Positions 16,288 to 25,476 of a stretch of DNA of 64,000 nt are shown piece by piece. The position numbers were made by a program, and so were the translations under genes. How positions within the stretch are numbered: position 1 is the stretch's first letter; each line of letters opens with the position of its first letter. Origin of the DNA: UBA6059 sp964351595 (GTDB taxonomy: Bacteria; Bacteroidota; Bacteroidia; Cytophagales; Cyclobacteriaceae). The notes beneath the pieces are model-generated. The model did not search any database and was not told where the DNA came from. It saw only the letters and a list, made by a program, of their open reading frames with translations. The stretch is taken from contig CAYGOT010000003.1 of NCBI GenBank assembly GCA_964351595.1, positions 62,001-126,000 on the forward strand, written 5' to 3'.

Positions 16288-17070
16288 CTAATTCAAAAAG
16301 ATAGCGTCCAAACTATCCCAATATTGTTGATAATCGGATAAGTCGTGATGTCGGCCGCCTTCGATGGTGGTCATTTGAGCCTTTCCCTTCAGACTCTCGT
16401 GCAGTTTATCGGCCATGCCTATCGGAATAATCTGATCGTTCGTACCATGCAAAATCCTTATTTCCGTTTTGGATTCCTCCAACCATTGATAGCTCGGGAA
16501 GCTATACTGGATCAACCATGGGCGAGGAATCAAAAACAGGTATCTTGATAATAGATCATCTAATGAGTAATAAGGAGTCTCAAGAACGATAGCCTTAGCC
16601 GGTTTCTGCGAGCCTAGATAGGATGCTAGTCCCGTTCCCATAGATCTACCGAAAATGACAACCTCATCACTATTATAATTGCGAAGCGCATAATCGTAGC
16701 TCAGTAGCGCGAGTTCCTCAAAAGAATTTTGGGAGAGCTGGGCTTTAGACTTGCCATATTCAGGATACTCCACCAACAGTAAATCATAATCATACCTGAG
16801 TAGACCCTTAGAGAGCCTTATCCATCGCCTCAGACTGTCTCTATTGCCATGGAAGTAGATAATGATTCCTTTGCTATCAGCAACTTTGATATGTACTGCG
16901 TGATGTTCTTGGTTCGGCCCTAGCCAGACTTCCTCAAACTCCTCACTTATCTCGTAGGCATAGTCTTGCGGGAGTTTGCTCCGTTGAAACAGGAAATACT
17001 CCTGAGTGAAAAATACAATTACGCAGATGAACGCATAAATGCCGACCACTATTAACAACACCGTCTTCAT
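16288..17070 (-). CDS. alpha/beta hydrolase, BEM46/ABHD13-like
   Basis: 260 residues. An N-terminal signal-anchor (MKTVLLIVVGIYAFICVIVFF) fixes it to the inner membrane. Hydrolase motifs: oxyanion HGN in IIIYFHGNRDS, nucleophile elbow FGRSMGTGLA (Ser about 147), acid HGTNDQIIP, and catalytic His in IEGGRHHDL. This arrangement matches the BEM46/ABHD13 group of serine hydrolases; the substrate is unknown. Probably monocistronic. Confidence 0.83.
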   Translation of the reverse strand: MKTVLLIVVGIYAFICVIVFFTQEYFLFQRSKLPQDYAYEISEEFEEVWLGPNQEHHAVHIKVADSKGIIIYFHGNRDSLRRWIRLSKGLLRYDYDLLLVEYPEYGKSKAQLSQNSFEELALLSYDYALRNYNSDEVVIFGRSMGTGLASYLGSQKPAKAIVLETPYYSLDDLLSRYLFLIPRPWLIQYSFPSYQWLEESKTEIRILHGTNDQIIPIGMADKLHESLKGKAQMTTIEGGRHHDLSDYQQYWDSLDAIFLN

Positions 17071-17130
17071 TAGGCCGCAAAGCTAGTGAACACAGCATCG
17101 CAACCACTGAAACGGGCCTATTATTCACGA

Positions 17131-17862
17131 TCAATTTCTCTTGATTACTCTGCCAGATCCAGTGATATTTTGGTCTATACTGGCAGGATCACCATAGTAA
17201 AAGACTGATCCGCTTCCTGCGATCTTTACTTTCAAAGACTCGGAAACCATAACCTCAGCATCACCCGAACCTGCGATAGTCAGATCCACTTCCTTCACAG
17301 GCATGTCTCTACAAAGCATATTACCACTTCCAGCCACCGTTCCGAAAAGCTTGTCAGCCATTCCCGTCATCATAATAGTACCTGAGCCGCTGATGTTCGC
17401 TTCTATCTGCTCCGAGATAGACTTCCAGATTAGATTACCCGACCCGGCAATTCCCACCTGACTTGTGCCAGTCTCAAATGTATCCATGATAGTGATATTA
17501 CCTGCTCCCGAAAGGTAGACGTTGTTGAGACCAACCAATTGCATCGTGACGGTCACCGGATCATACTTCCGAAAGCAATCTCTGGTGGTAATCTGCCATT
17601 GACCATTGGATACATTAGTGTTAATGTTTCTCAATACATCCTCCGGTCCGCTGATGGTCACCTGTTGAGTTTCTCCGCTTGTAACGATCACATTCCCCGA
17701 TAGGGCAAAATCAATGCTTGAAACCTCTACCAGATCGAACTCCAACGTAGCACTCGCCCCATTTGACTTGCGGCAATCACTGAAAAGTCCATCATCGCAG
17801 CTCGAGAAGGATATAACCATGATCAAGATAGTGAAGTAGAAAAAATGTTGTTGCGTTTTCAT
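17131..17862 (-). CDS. GIN-domain (DUF2807) lipoprotein
   Basis: 243 residues: a lipoprotein-type signal (MKTQQHFFYFTILIMVISFSSC) and a DUF2807/GIN domain, a right-handed beta-helix with repeated GSG turns: YLSGAGNITI, GIAGSGNLIW, NISGSGTIMM, TVAGSGNMLC, TIAGSGDAEV, KIAGSGSVFYYG, NITGSGRVI. These proteins are common on Bacteroidota surfaces; the role is thought to be adhesion or polysaccharide contact but is not proven. Divergent from the nitroreductase gene. Confidence 0.85.
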   Translation of the reverse strand: MKTQQHFFYFTILIMVISFSSCDDGLFSDCRKSNGASATLEFDLVEVSSIDFALSGNVIVTSGETQQVTISGPEDVLRNINTNVSNGQWQITTRDCFRKYDPVTVTMQLVGLNNVYLSGAGNITIMDTFETGTSQVGIAGSGNLIWKSISEQIEANISGSGTIMMTGMADKLFGTVAGSGNMLCRDMPVKEVDLTIAGSGDAEVMVSESLKVKIAGSGSVFYYGDPASIDQNITGSGRVIKRN

Positions 17863-17922
17863 AATTATGTCTTTTTTGGAATGACCCGTGTATCTTTAAA
17901 ACGTTTCCAAAAGCATAAGAAA

Positions 17923-18615
17923 ATGATCGATCAGGAGGATAAAAAAATTATTAACGGGCATCCACATGTCAGATATGTCAGAGAAACCTACCCTCCTGCT
18001 GAATCATTGGAACGGGCCAGGCAGTATCACCAGTGGCTAGATCAGCGACGAACAGTTCGAGAGATCAGTGATAAGCCTGTTTCCAAAGAGGTCATCGAGG
18101 AACTCATCCTGGCGGCATCTACTGCACCCAGCGGTGCTCATAAGCAGCCATGGACTTTTTGCTGCGTTCAGGATCAGGATATCAAAACTAAAATCAGAGA
18201 ATCAGCGGAAAAGGAAGAGTACGAGAGTTATCACAATAGAATGAGTGATCGCTGGCTGGACGACCTCAAGCCCATTGGGACGAACTGGGATAAGCCATTT
18301 CTGGAAAAATCCCCGTGGCTGGTCATAGTGTTTAAGCGCGTGTTTGAGAAAGACGAGGCTGGCGCCAAGCAGAATAACTATTACGTGAATGAGTCTGTCG
18401 GGATTGCCTGTGGGATGATGATATCTGCGATACATAATGCCGGTCTTGTTACAATTACGCACACCCCTAGTCCGATGAATTTCTTAACTAAGATTCTGGA
18501 AAGGCCGGAAAACGAGCGACCTTACCTCCTTTTGCCGATAGGCTATCCCGAAGATGAAGTGTACGTACCCAGCCTGGCTCGAAAGGGGCTAAACCAAATT
18601 GCTCAATTCTATTAA
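17923..18615 (+). CDS. iodotyrosine deiodinase-like nitroreductase
   Basis: 230 residues from the ATG at 17923; in-frame starts at 17845 and 17881 exist, but the first overlaps the divergent lipoprotein gene. Nitroreductase fold with the FMN contacts RRTVREISD, STAPSGAHKQPW, THTPSPMNF and the C-terminal LARKGLNQI. It follows human iodotyrosine deiodinase (IYD) closely: the lid segment contains EYESYHNRM ... WLDDLKPIGTNWDK, so the three residues that bind the substrate zwitterion in IYD (Glu, Tyr four residues later, Lys 21 residues after the Tyr) are all present at the right spacing. Probably reductive dehalogenation of halotyrosines or a related flavin reaction; cytoplasmic. The substrate in this organism is inference. 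Confidence 0.88.
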   Translation: MIDQEDKKIINGHPHVRYVRETYPPAESLERARQYHQWLDQRRTVREISDKPVSKEVIEELILAASTAPSGAHKQPWTFCCVQDQDIKTKIRESAEKEEYESYHNRMSDRWLDDLKPIGTNWDKPFLEKSPWLVIVFKRVFEKDEAGAKQNNYYVNESVGIACGMMISAIHNAGLVTITHTPSPMNFLTKILERPENERPYLLLPIGYPEDEVYVPSLARKGLNQIAQFY

Positions 18616-18970
18616 TTCTTAAACTTCAGACGGGCTTTCACCACAAGTAACCGATTGACCATCGTGACTCCTATTCTCAAATTCTGATAAAGGCCTGGCA
18701 ATAGGTTATTCTACTAAAAGCCCTTATGATCTGTAAGTAATCCCCCTATGCCACATGTACGATATTCTTAATATAGTACTATTCACAGCTCTTTCATTTT
18801 GAAAGTTCTTCAAATAAAAGTATCCTTGTTACAGCCTTGATAAAAGGTTCGACCAGCTATGTATTATTTTTTCCATATTGATAAAGTGGGCGAAAACTGT
18901 TCCCACAGACCTAGTTCATCCTCTTGTCTAGGCCCTACCTCTACTTCTTCATTTCTTAAATTCATTGCAC
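18616..18970. other. intergenic region upstream of the SiaB/SiaC operon
   Basis: 355 bases without a credible gene on either strand. It is AT-rich and presumably carries the promoter of the partner-switch operon, but I could not find a convincing TTG/TAnnTTTG pair, and no terminator hairpin with a T-run is visible. Confidence 0.4.
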
Positions 18971-19561
18971 ATGTTACCGAATCTTAGGTCATACAAGAAT
19001 ATCTATGACAACAATATCATCTTGATGCACAAGGGTGAACTGACTTTTGATTTAGTCACCTCTCTGATAGAAACTCTCGAGGGGAGAGTTAATACCATAG
19101 AGCCAGACCGAAAAATCCAGCGGGTGTTTTACAGTGTCGTCACCGAGTGTATCCAAAACCTATATTACCACATGGATGAAGTGCGCGATGAGGACGTGAT
19201 CAACACTTATGATTCAAGATCAGGGTTGATTTTAGTGATGGCCCGAAAGCGATTCTTCAGAGTACTAACCGGCAATTTTATTCCTAACTACAGGATACCT
19301 GCCCTTCAGAGCAGTCTGGATAAAATCAATGCCATGGACTATGACGAGCTGCGCGATTATTATAAGGAGATACTGAGTGACGGTAAGTATTCTGAAAAAG
19401 GAACGGCTGGACTTGGGTTCGTAGAGATTGCCAAAAAAACCAAAAGTCAGCTTCAATGCAGTTTTCAGCAGATAACAGATGAATATTCATATTTCACTTT
19501 TCAAGTCAGAATATCAAGAGTTTTAAAATCCACCCAAACTAAATCAAGAGTAATGGCCTAA
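18971..19561 (+). CDS. SiaB family protein kinase, copy 1
   Basis: 196 residues from the ATG at 18971. The protein resembles SiaB: an HATPase-like core with the N-box-like VTECIQNLYYHMD and the glycine motif KGTAGLGFVEIAKKT. SiaB of Pseudomonas is a serine/threonine kinase that phosphorylates SiaC. The start LRSYKNIYDNNIILMHKGELTFDLV is shared in pattern with the second copy at 30192. First gene of a tight operon: siaC follows two bases after its stop, then a histidine kinase, a REC-SpoIIE phosphatase and a 78-residue protein. Confidence 0.85.
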   Translation: MLPNLRSYKNIYDNNIILMHKGELTFDLVTSLIETLEGRVNTIEPDRKIQRVFYSVVTECIQNLYYHMDEVRDEDVINTYDSRSGLILVMARKRFFRVLTGNFIPNYRIPALQSSLDKINAMDYDELRDYYKEILSDGKYSEKGTAGLGFVEIAKKTKSQLQCSFQQITDEYSYFTFQVRISRVLKSTQTKSRVMA

Positions 19562-19563
19562 AG

Positions 19564-19968
19564 ATGGAAATAGAATCAACCACAGCTATGGAGAGTTACA
19601 TATTGGAATCAACAAGAGTAAGCCCGCAAATCAGGTTTATCCCTGAAGAGGGTTTGCTCGAGCTTAGAGGCAGATCGAGCCCCGAGCATCCTCTCCAGTT
19701 ATACCAGCCTCTGATAGATAAATTGGATCAATATGTCTGCAATGGCAGCCAAGCCCTAATCATCAACTTCGAACTGGATTATTTCAACACAAGCAGTTCA
19801 AAGTGCATTTACGAACTGCTTAAAAAGGCGGGCAAAATGTTTGAAATGGGGAAAGCTTTGACCGTCAACTGGTACTATGAAGAAGATGATGAAGATATGA
19901 TGGAGCAGGGCGAAGACTTCTCCGACCTCTTGGATATAGTATTCAATTTTAAGGAAGTCGAATACTAA
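19564..19968 (+). CDS. SiaC family regulatory phosphoprotein (DUF1987), copy 1
   Basis: 134 residues, DUF1987/SiaC: TRVSPQIRFIPEEGLLELRGRSSPEHP, then DYFNTSSSKCIYELLKK and VNWYYEEDDEDMMEQGEDF. Thr76 in NTSSS corresponds to the threonine phosphorylated by SiaB in the Pseudomonas system. In that system unphosphorylated SiaC binds and activates a diguanylate cyclase; no GGDEF gene is present in this window. Two bases after siaB. Confidence 0.87.
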   Translation: MEIESTTAMESYILESTRVSPQIRFIPEEGLLELRGRSSPEHPLQLYQPLIDKLDQYVCNGSQALIINFELDYFNTSSSKCIYELLKKAGKMFEMGKALTVNWYYEEDDEDMMEQGEDFSDLLDIVFNFKEVEY

Positions 19969-20009
19969 CCCAACCAACCAAAATCAAATTATATATTAAA
20001 TGATCAGCT

Positions 20010-22352
20010 ATGAAAAAGGATTTATTAATGAGAGCATACGTCGTGACCGTTGTGCTGATTTTCGCCATCGTGGTGTTAGGTCAGCTCATTGGCCAAGACG
20101 CTTTTAACACTCAACAAAATGACATTAGATCAGTCTCTTTGGCTAGAAAAGAAGCTACCCTGTCACAAGAGATTTCTAAGTCTGCTCTATCTATGGAGTT
20201 CGCCAACACCGAGGCGAAGTTCAACTCTTTGAGGGAACGAATACTGGAGGCCAGCAAGGAATTGGAACAGATTCACACTGCGCTTCAAGTCCGTGATGGA
20301 AGTCTAGACCTTGATGTTACACCGAATCCCGTAGAGGTAGAAGAGCTCTTCAGCGGCATAAGAACCTACTACCAAGCGATCATTACTGCCTCGGACAACC
20401 TGGCTAACCTCCAATGGACGGATGATGAGAGAACAAAGCTCGTAACGATCAGAACTTCCATCAACTCGATTCTCAATACCGAGACACAGTTTATGAATTA
20501 CATCGATAGGATTGTGGCTGAATACGAAGCACAATTCCAATCGCACGAGACTGGACTTGGTACCTATGAGTTTGTGCTCTTTGGTGCTCTTGTTGGACTC
20601 CTTCTTCTGCAGGCGTTCATGATCTTCAAACCAGCGGTCAACCTGGCCAACAAGAACTTCCTCTCGGCAAACGCGGCATTCCAAAGACTAAAGAAGTCCG
20701 AGCGTGAGATTAGGAAGTCTACAGAAAGACAGCTGGAAATTAATGAGAACCTTATTTTGACTCAGCGGGCAGTAAAAAGGAAAAACAGACAGCTTCAAGA
20801 ATCAGAAAAAGAACTCCTAAAACGAACAGAAGAACAAATCAAAGCGAATGAAAGGCTTATAGCCGCTCAGGCTCAGTTGGAGGAATCTCTTGAGAAACAA
20901 AAATCAATTAACAACGAGCTGATCAAGGCACGAGAGTCCGCACAAGTCAATGAAGAACGCCTGGATGCTGCGATAAGAGGTGCCAAGGATGGTATCTGGG
21001 ATTGGAACCTGGTCACAAATGAGGTGTATTTCTCTCCTCAGTATAAGCAAATGCTAGGATTCGAGGATCACGAGATGGCCAGTGACTTCTCTGAGTGGGA
21101 GTCAAAGATACACCCAGAAGATCTCCCTGTCGCTCAACAAAAGGTGGATGAATACCTGAGTGGAGCGAGTGATACCTACGAATACGAATTTAGAATGCAA
21201 CACAAGGATGGTCACTATTTGTGGATTGTCACCAGAGGTGCTACCGTGAAAGATAGCTCGGGTAAGCCAGTCCGCTTTGCAGGATCTCATACTAACATCA
21301 CCCAGCGTAAGTTGAACGAAGAAAAAATCAATAATTTCAACGTGCAACTTCAAGAGTCCGAGGATAGGATGAGAAGTATTGCCGAAGAGCAGTTGGAGGT
21401 AAGCGAAAGAATGATCGTGGCAGAACGCAAACTGCAGCGCACTCTGGAACAGGAAAAGAAGAGTAAGGAGGAGCTTGCGAAAACACTCGAATACCTTAAA
21501 GGAACGCAATCTCAGCTCGTACAATCAGAGAAAATGGCCTCACTTGGTCAGTTGACGGCTGGTATAGCCCATGAGATCAACAACCCTATCAACTTCGTCT
21601 ATAATGGTATTGACACACTTAAAATGTCCTTTGACGAGCTGTTAGTGATACTTGAGAAGTACAATGAGCTTGACAAAACCGACAATATCGAAGAGGTGAT
21701 GGCGGAGATCAAGGAGTTGAAAGACGAATACGTCTTTGACGAACTCTTAGTGGATATTCAAGAGTTGGTATCTGACATTAAGAAAGGTGCCGTGCGAACC
21801 ATTGAAATCGTAAAGGGCTTGAGGGTCTTCTCCCGTCTTGATGAGGAGGAAATGAAAACGGCGAATGTAAATGAGTCCATAGATGCTACTTTAATCCTGC
21901 TCAAAAACAAGACTAAGAATAGGCTTGAGGTCAAGAAGTATTATGATGAGACTATCGATGAGATCAACTGCTTCCCCGGTCAGTTAAACCAGGTATTCAT
22001 GAACATTCTCAATAATGCTATCCAGGCCATACCCGAGGAGCGTAAAGATGGAAAACTTGAAATCTATACTGAAAACCAGGAAGAGCATGTGATGATACGG
22101 ATCAAAGACAATGGAAAGGGCATGTCTGAGCAGGTGAAGAAGAGAATCTTCGAACCATTCTTCACTACCAAGGAAGTGGGAATTGGTACAGGCTTAGGAA
22201 TGTCTATCTCCTACGGTATCGTCGAAAAGCATGGTGGTAACATCTATGTTAACAGCGAAGAAGGAAAAGGAACCGAATTCTCGATACAGATTCCTAAAAA
22301 CCTCGAGGAGAAAGAGGAGAAGTCCACTGAGAAAGAAGAAATCAAAGAATAG
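20010..22352 (+). CDS. membrane sensor histidine kinase with PAS domain
   Basis: 780 residues. TM1 about residues 9-29; a periplasmic helical sensor region (about 30-185); TM2 about 187-206; a long coiled coil (about 220-310); a PAS_3-type domain (about 315-440, AIRGAKDGIWDWNLVTNEV ... YLWIVTRGATVKDSSGKPVRF); a second coiled coil; then the phosphoacceptor helix LGQLTAGIAHEINNPINF with His521, and an ATPase domain with N box (NQVFMNILNNAIQAIP), G1 (DNGKGM) and G2 (GIGTGLGMSISYGIV). The acidic C-terminus (EEKEEKSTEKEE) is unusual. Placed between siaC and a REC-phosphatase, it most likely phosphorylates that receiver. Confidence 0.9.
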   Translation: MKKDLLMRAYVVTVVLIFAIVVLGQLIGQDAFNTQQNDIRSVSLARKEATLSQEISKSALSMEFANTEAKFNSLRERILEASKELEQIHTALQVRDGSLDLDVTPNPVEVEELFSGIRTYYQAIITASDNLANLQWTDDERTKLVTIRTSINSILNTETQFMNYIDRIVAEYEAQFQSHETGLGTYEFVLFGALVGLLLLQAFMIFKPAVNLANKNFLSANAAFQRLKKSEREIRKSTERQLEINENLILTQRAVKRKNRQLQESEKELLKRTEEQIKANERLIAAQAQLEESLEKQKSINNELIKARESAQVNEERLDAAIRGAKDGIWDWNLVTNEVYFSPQYKQMLGFEDHEMASDFSEWESKIHPEDLPVAQQKVDEYLSGASDTYEYEFRMQHKDGHYLWIVTRGATVKDSSGKPVRFAGSHTNITQRKLNEEKINNFNVQLQESEDRMRSIAEEQLEVSERMIVAERKLQRTLEQEKKSKEELAKTLEYLKGTQSQLVQSEKMASLGQLTAGIAHEINNPINFVYNGIDTLKMSFDELLVILEKYNELDKTDNIEEVMAEIKELKDEYVFDELLVDIQELVSDIKKGAVRTIEIVKGLRVFSRLDEEEMKTANVNESIDATLILLKNKTKNRLEVKKYYDETIDEINCFPGQLNQVFMNILNNAIQAIPEERKDGKLEIYTENQEEHVMIRIKDNGKGMSEQVKKRIFEPFFTTKEVGIGTGLGMSISYGIVEKHGGNIYVNSEEGKGTEFSIQIPKNLEEKEEKSTEKEEIKE

Positions 22353-22365
22353 ATCTACGTAGAAA

Positions 22366-23655
22366 ATGGAAAATACAGAATTTGATTTAGTGGCTACTGT
22401 TAGCCGTCCTACGAAGGTTAAGACCAATACCATTCTCTACGTCGACGATGAAGAGAGTAACCTGCGCATCTTCAGAATGGCCTTCAAGAGACATTACAAT
22501 GTACTCACGGCCATCAATGGATTTGATGCTATAGAAATACTTCGTGCCAATGACGTGCAGCTGATCATCACGGATCAGAAGATGCCCGAGATGACCGGAA
22601 CTGAGCTACTGGAAAAGCTGCTACCGGAGTTTCCGGATGTCATTAGGATCATCCTCACAGGCTTTGCAGACATTGAGGCCATAGTGAAAGCTGTCAATCG
22701 GTGCGGTATCTACAAGTACATCACCAAGCCCTGGGATAAGGGCGAGATGAAACTGACCATTGACAAGGCCTTGGAATCATACGAGTTGAAGAAAGAGAAG
22801 ACCTCTCTTGTCACCAAGCTCGAGGAGATGAATGCCAATCTGGAAGACAAAGTTGAGGAGCGTACCCGAGAGCTCGAGGAGGCTAACCGACGCATGACCG
22901 ATAGTATTCACTACGCACATACTATTCAGAACACCCTCCTACCGAAAATTGAGGTGATGAAGGAGTCTTTTGAAGACTGCTTCGTCCTGTATCGTCCTCT
23001 CGATATAGTGAGTGGTGATTTCTACTGGTATCGCAGGGTTAAAGATAAGAAGGACGACCTGACGTTTGTGGCATCTGTTGACTGCACGGGACATGGTGTT
23101 CCCGGGGCGCTTATGAGTATGTTGGGTGAATCTATGCTCAAACATATCGTCCTGGATAAGAAATATTACGAACCAGAGGTCATCGTAAATGAGCTCAACG
23201 CAGAAATCGAAGAGCTGCTCAACCAGCACGATGAAGAGAATCACCATGGGATGGATATTTCTTTGGTCGTGATCGACCACAATAAGAAGAAAATGAGCTT
23301 CAGTGGTGCCAGACAAGATTTGGTTCTAGTCCGAAACGGAGAGCTCGAAACCATCAAAGGCGAAAGATTTTCAATCGGTGGCTTTGCAGAGGAGACGAAA
23401 GAAGCAAAACAGCATACTATCGAACTAGACAGCAAATTGACCTATTACCTGTTTTCGGATGGGTTTAAGGATCAGTTTGGAGGTGAAGATTACAAAAAAT
23501 TTGGTCCTGCAAGACTTAAACAACTTCTTTTGGAAATCAGTAGCAAACCCATGCACGAGCAGCAGGAAATACTAGAACAAACGCTCGACCAATGGGTTGG
23601 TGAAGAAGTAAGAATTGATGATGTCCTACTGATGGGCTTTACTCTTAACCCTTAA
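22366..23655 (+). CDS. response regulator with SpoIIE/PP2C phosphatase output
   Basis: 429 residues. REC domain about 20-135 (ILYVDDEESN, phospho-acceptor Asp70 in LIITDQKMPEMTG, Thr98 in ILTGFAD, Lys121 in ITKPWDKG); a coiled coil about 145-180 (EEMNANLEDKVEERTRELEE); then a SpoIIE-type PP2C domain (HTIQNTLLP, VSGDFYWYRRV, ASVDCTGHGVPGALMSMLG, FSDGFKDQFGG) with the metal-binding aspartates present. By family logic it dephosphorylates SiaC, opposing the SiaB kinase, as membrane-bound SiaA does in Pseudomonas; here the membrane and sensing parts are in the separate histidine kinase. Thirteen bases after the kinase gene. Confidence 0.9.
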   Translation: MENTEFDLVATVSRPTKVKTNTILYVDDEESNLRIFRMAFKRHYNVLTAINGFDAIEILRANDVQLIITDQKMPEMTGTELLEKLLPEFPDVIRIILTGFADIEAIVKAVNRCGIYKYITKPWDKGEMKLTIDKALESYELKKEKTSLVTKLEEMNANLEDKVEERTRELEEANRRMTDSIHYAHTIQNTLLPKIEVMKESFEDCFVLYRPLDIVSGDFYWYRRVKDKKDDLTFVASVDCTGHGVPGALMSMLGESMLKHIVLDKKYYEPEVIVNELNAEIEELLNQHDEENHHGMDISLVVIDHNKKKMSFSGARQDLVLVRNGELETIKGERFSIGGFAEETKEAKQHTIELDSKLTYYLFSDGFKDQFGGEDYKKFGPARLKQLLLEISSKPMHEQQEILEQTLDQWVGEEVRIDDVLLMGFTLNP

Positions 23656-23666
23656 TCCTTCAGAAC

Positions 23667-23903
23667 ATGAATGTGAAAGCTATAGATTTTAAAAAGTGGT
23701 GTGTCGACAACATTAGTCCTCTTGCTTGGAGTCGCTTAGTGTTGAATGTCCTACCGGAATTAAGACAGCTGGGTCACAATCTCAGTGATATAGAAAACCC
23801 ATCAGAGGAACTCACCCTGGGTGAGAAGGAATTGAAAGCCCTTGAAAAAGCGATGAATGCGCTCTACGAAATGGAACTACCTGCCGAAGTAGTGAGTGCC
23901 TAA
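23667..23903 (+). CDS. 78-aa protein of the partner-switch operon
   Basis: Last gene of the operon, 11 bases after the SpoIIE phosphatase stop. Helical, soluble, with no cofactor motif: AIDFKKWCVDNISPLAWSRLVLNVLPELRQLGHNLSDIENP then ELTLGEKELKALEKAMNALYEMELP. I do not recognise a family. Its position suggests a partner or adaptor of the SiaB/SiaC switch; this is inference from context only. Confidence 0.6.
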   Translation: MNVKAIDFKKWCVDNISPLAWSRLVLNVLPELRQLGHNLSDIENPSEELTLGEKELKALEKAMNALYEMELPAEVVSA

Positions 23904-23953
23904 AATGAACCACTAGGAGGCGTGCTCGACCAGTCGGGTCTTTGCACGTCACC

Positions 23954-25435
23954 CTAGTATCTTACCACCTTTACTTCACGGTTTGTACAACATACAAATC
24001 TCATCGCTTCCCTCATTACCGATGGCTTCAGCATAGACTTGTTAAGCAAAATCCTCACACACTCCTGTATTCCTTCTATGATCGATGGATGAGGATGAAT
24101 CAGTTCGGCCAGCTCCTCAATACCTTTATTCATTGAGATCAGTAATGCCACCGCCTGTATGGCACTGGAAGCATGCTCACCAACCACACGCATTCCGAGG
24201 ATCTTCATTTCATCGTCATCTGTGACAATGATCTTTATAAATCCTTGCGTATTGCGCATTGCGATAGCTCTCGAAATACAACCATAGTCCAGACTGACCA
24301 TCTTGTAATCCATATCAAGCTCCTGGCATTTGATCTCGTTAAGCCCTACTCCGGCTACCTCCGGAGCAAGAAACATGATGGTGGAGATGTTTTCATAGAC
24401 CAAATCTCTCGATGGCTCGCCAAATATCCTTTCCACTGCATAGCGTCCTTCAAGCTCTCCTACATTCACCAGTGCTATATCAGCAGTGATATCCCCTACT
24501 GCATATATATTGGATACTGAGGTCTGAGTTTTATCATCCTTTATACCGCGCTGATCAATTTCAAGTCCCAGACTATCGTCAAATAGGTTTTCATAGTTGG
24601 GTACTCTACCTACGGATACCAGTGCTTTTTCTACCCTGAATTCTTCCTTCGAACCATCGTTGTATTCAAGAGTGTAGACCACAATCCCACCTTCCGTACG
24701 CATATCGATAAGCCTGGAATTTCTATGAATCAATACCCCTTTTTCTTCGAGATTCTTTTCGATGATGCTCACAACATCCTCATCTTCGAAAGGCAGTATG
24801 CGATCACCTTTATCAATTAGATGAACTTTCGTCTGCCCAAAGTTTGAAAAGATGGTCGCAAACTCACAACCAATGACACCAGCACCCAAAATGACCATAC
24901 TTTTAGGAAAGGCCTCCAGTTTGTCAATGCCGTCGCTGGTCAAAATGATGTCCTCGTCAATGGGAATATTGGGTAATTTTCTTGGTCGGCTACCGGTAGC
25001 GAGAATGATGTAGTCGGCAGACACCTGCTCCTTCTCTTGCCCAGCAGAAATCTCTATGTCGTTCTTTGACAGCAGTTTGGCGACACCCTTTTTGAAATGA
25101 AATTCTCCTTTCCCACCGTTCAGGTTGAGATTATTCATATGATGCTCCAGCATGCTCATCCGCTCTTGTGCGGCCATGCGCACTACGGTCTTGAGCTTAG
25201 GGAAGCTGTAGAGCGGATCATCAAGGTTAAAGGATCGACTGCTCTTTCGAAACTGAAAGGCCTCACGCGACATCTCCCACCATGTTTTGCTGGTAAGCGC
25301 CCCATGGTGAATGCCCGCACCCCCTAGAAGATTCTTTTCTACGAGCAACACTTTCTTATTAAAGTCTATGGCTCGCATAGCCGACGCATAGCCGGAGGGA
25401 CCGCCTCCGATTATACACACATCATATTTTTCCAT
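23954..25435 (-). CDS. FAD/NAD(P) oxidoreductase of the dihydrolipoamide dehydrogenase family, lacking redox cysteines
   Basis: 493 residues with the fold of flavoprotein disulfide reductases: FAD site CIIGGGPSGYASAMRA, NAD(P) site ILGAGVIGCEFA, second FAD motif NIYAVGDITADIALV, and the active-site base region HPHPSIIEGIQECVR. The disulfide motif normally read as GGTCLNVGCIPSK is here GGAGIHHGALTSK, so Cys41 and Cys46 are replaced by Gly and Ala. The protein extends about 25 residues past the usual end and carries a vicinal Cys482-Cys483 pair (FVCCTNREVK). It may be a transhydrogenase-like (SthA) electron carrier or use the C-terminal cysteines. Downstream of ctlX in the same direction. Confidence 0.85.
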   Translation of the reverse strand: MEKYDVCIIGGGPSGYASAMRAIDFNKKVLLVEKNLLGGAGIHHGALTSKTWWEMSREAFQFRKSSRSFNLDDPLYSFPKLKTVVRMAAQERMSMLEHHMNNLNLNGGKGEFHFKKGVAKLLSKNDIEISAGQEKEQVSADYIILATGSRPRKLPNIPIDEDIILTSDGIDKLEAFPKSMVILGAGVIGCEFATIFSNFGQTKVHLIDKGDRILPFEDEDVVSIIEKNLEEKGVLIHRNSRLIDMRTEGGIVVYTLEYNDGSKEEFRVEKALVSVGRVPNYENLFDDSLGLEIDQRGIKDDKTQTSVSNIYAVGDITADIALVNVGELEGRYAVERIFGEPSRDLVYENISTIMFLAPEVAGVGLNEIKCQELDMDYKMVSLDYGCISRAIAMRNTQGFIKIIVTDDDEMKILGMRVVGEHASSAIQAVALLISMNKGIEELAELIHPHPSIIEGIQECVRILLNKSMLKPSVMREAMRFVCCTNREVKVVRY

Positions 25436-25476
25436 TTGCCCAGGTTAAGTTTAAAAAACCTTTCCTTAGCCGGTTG

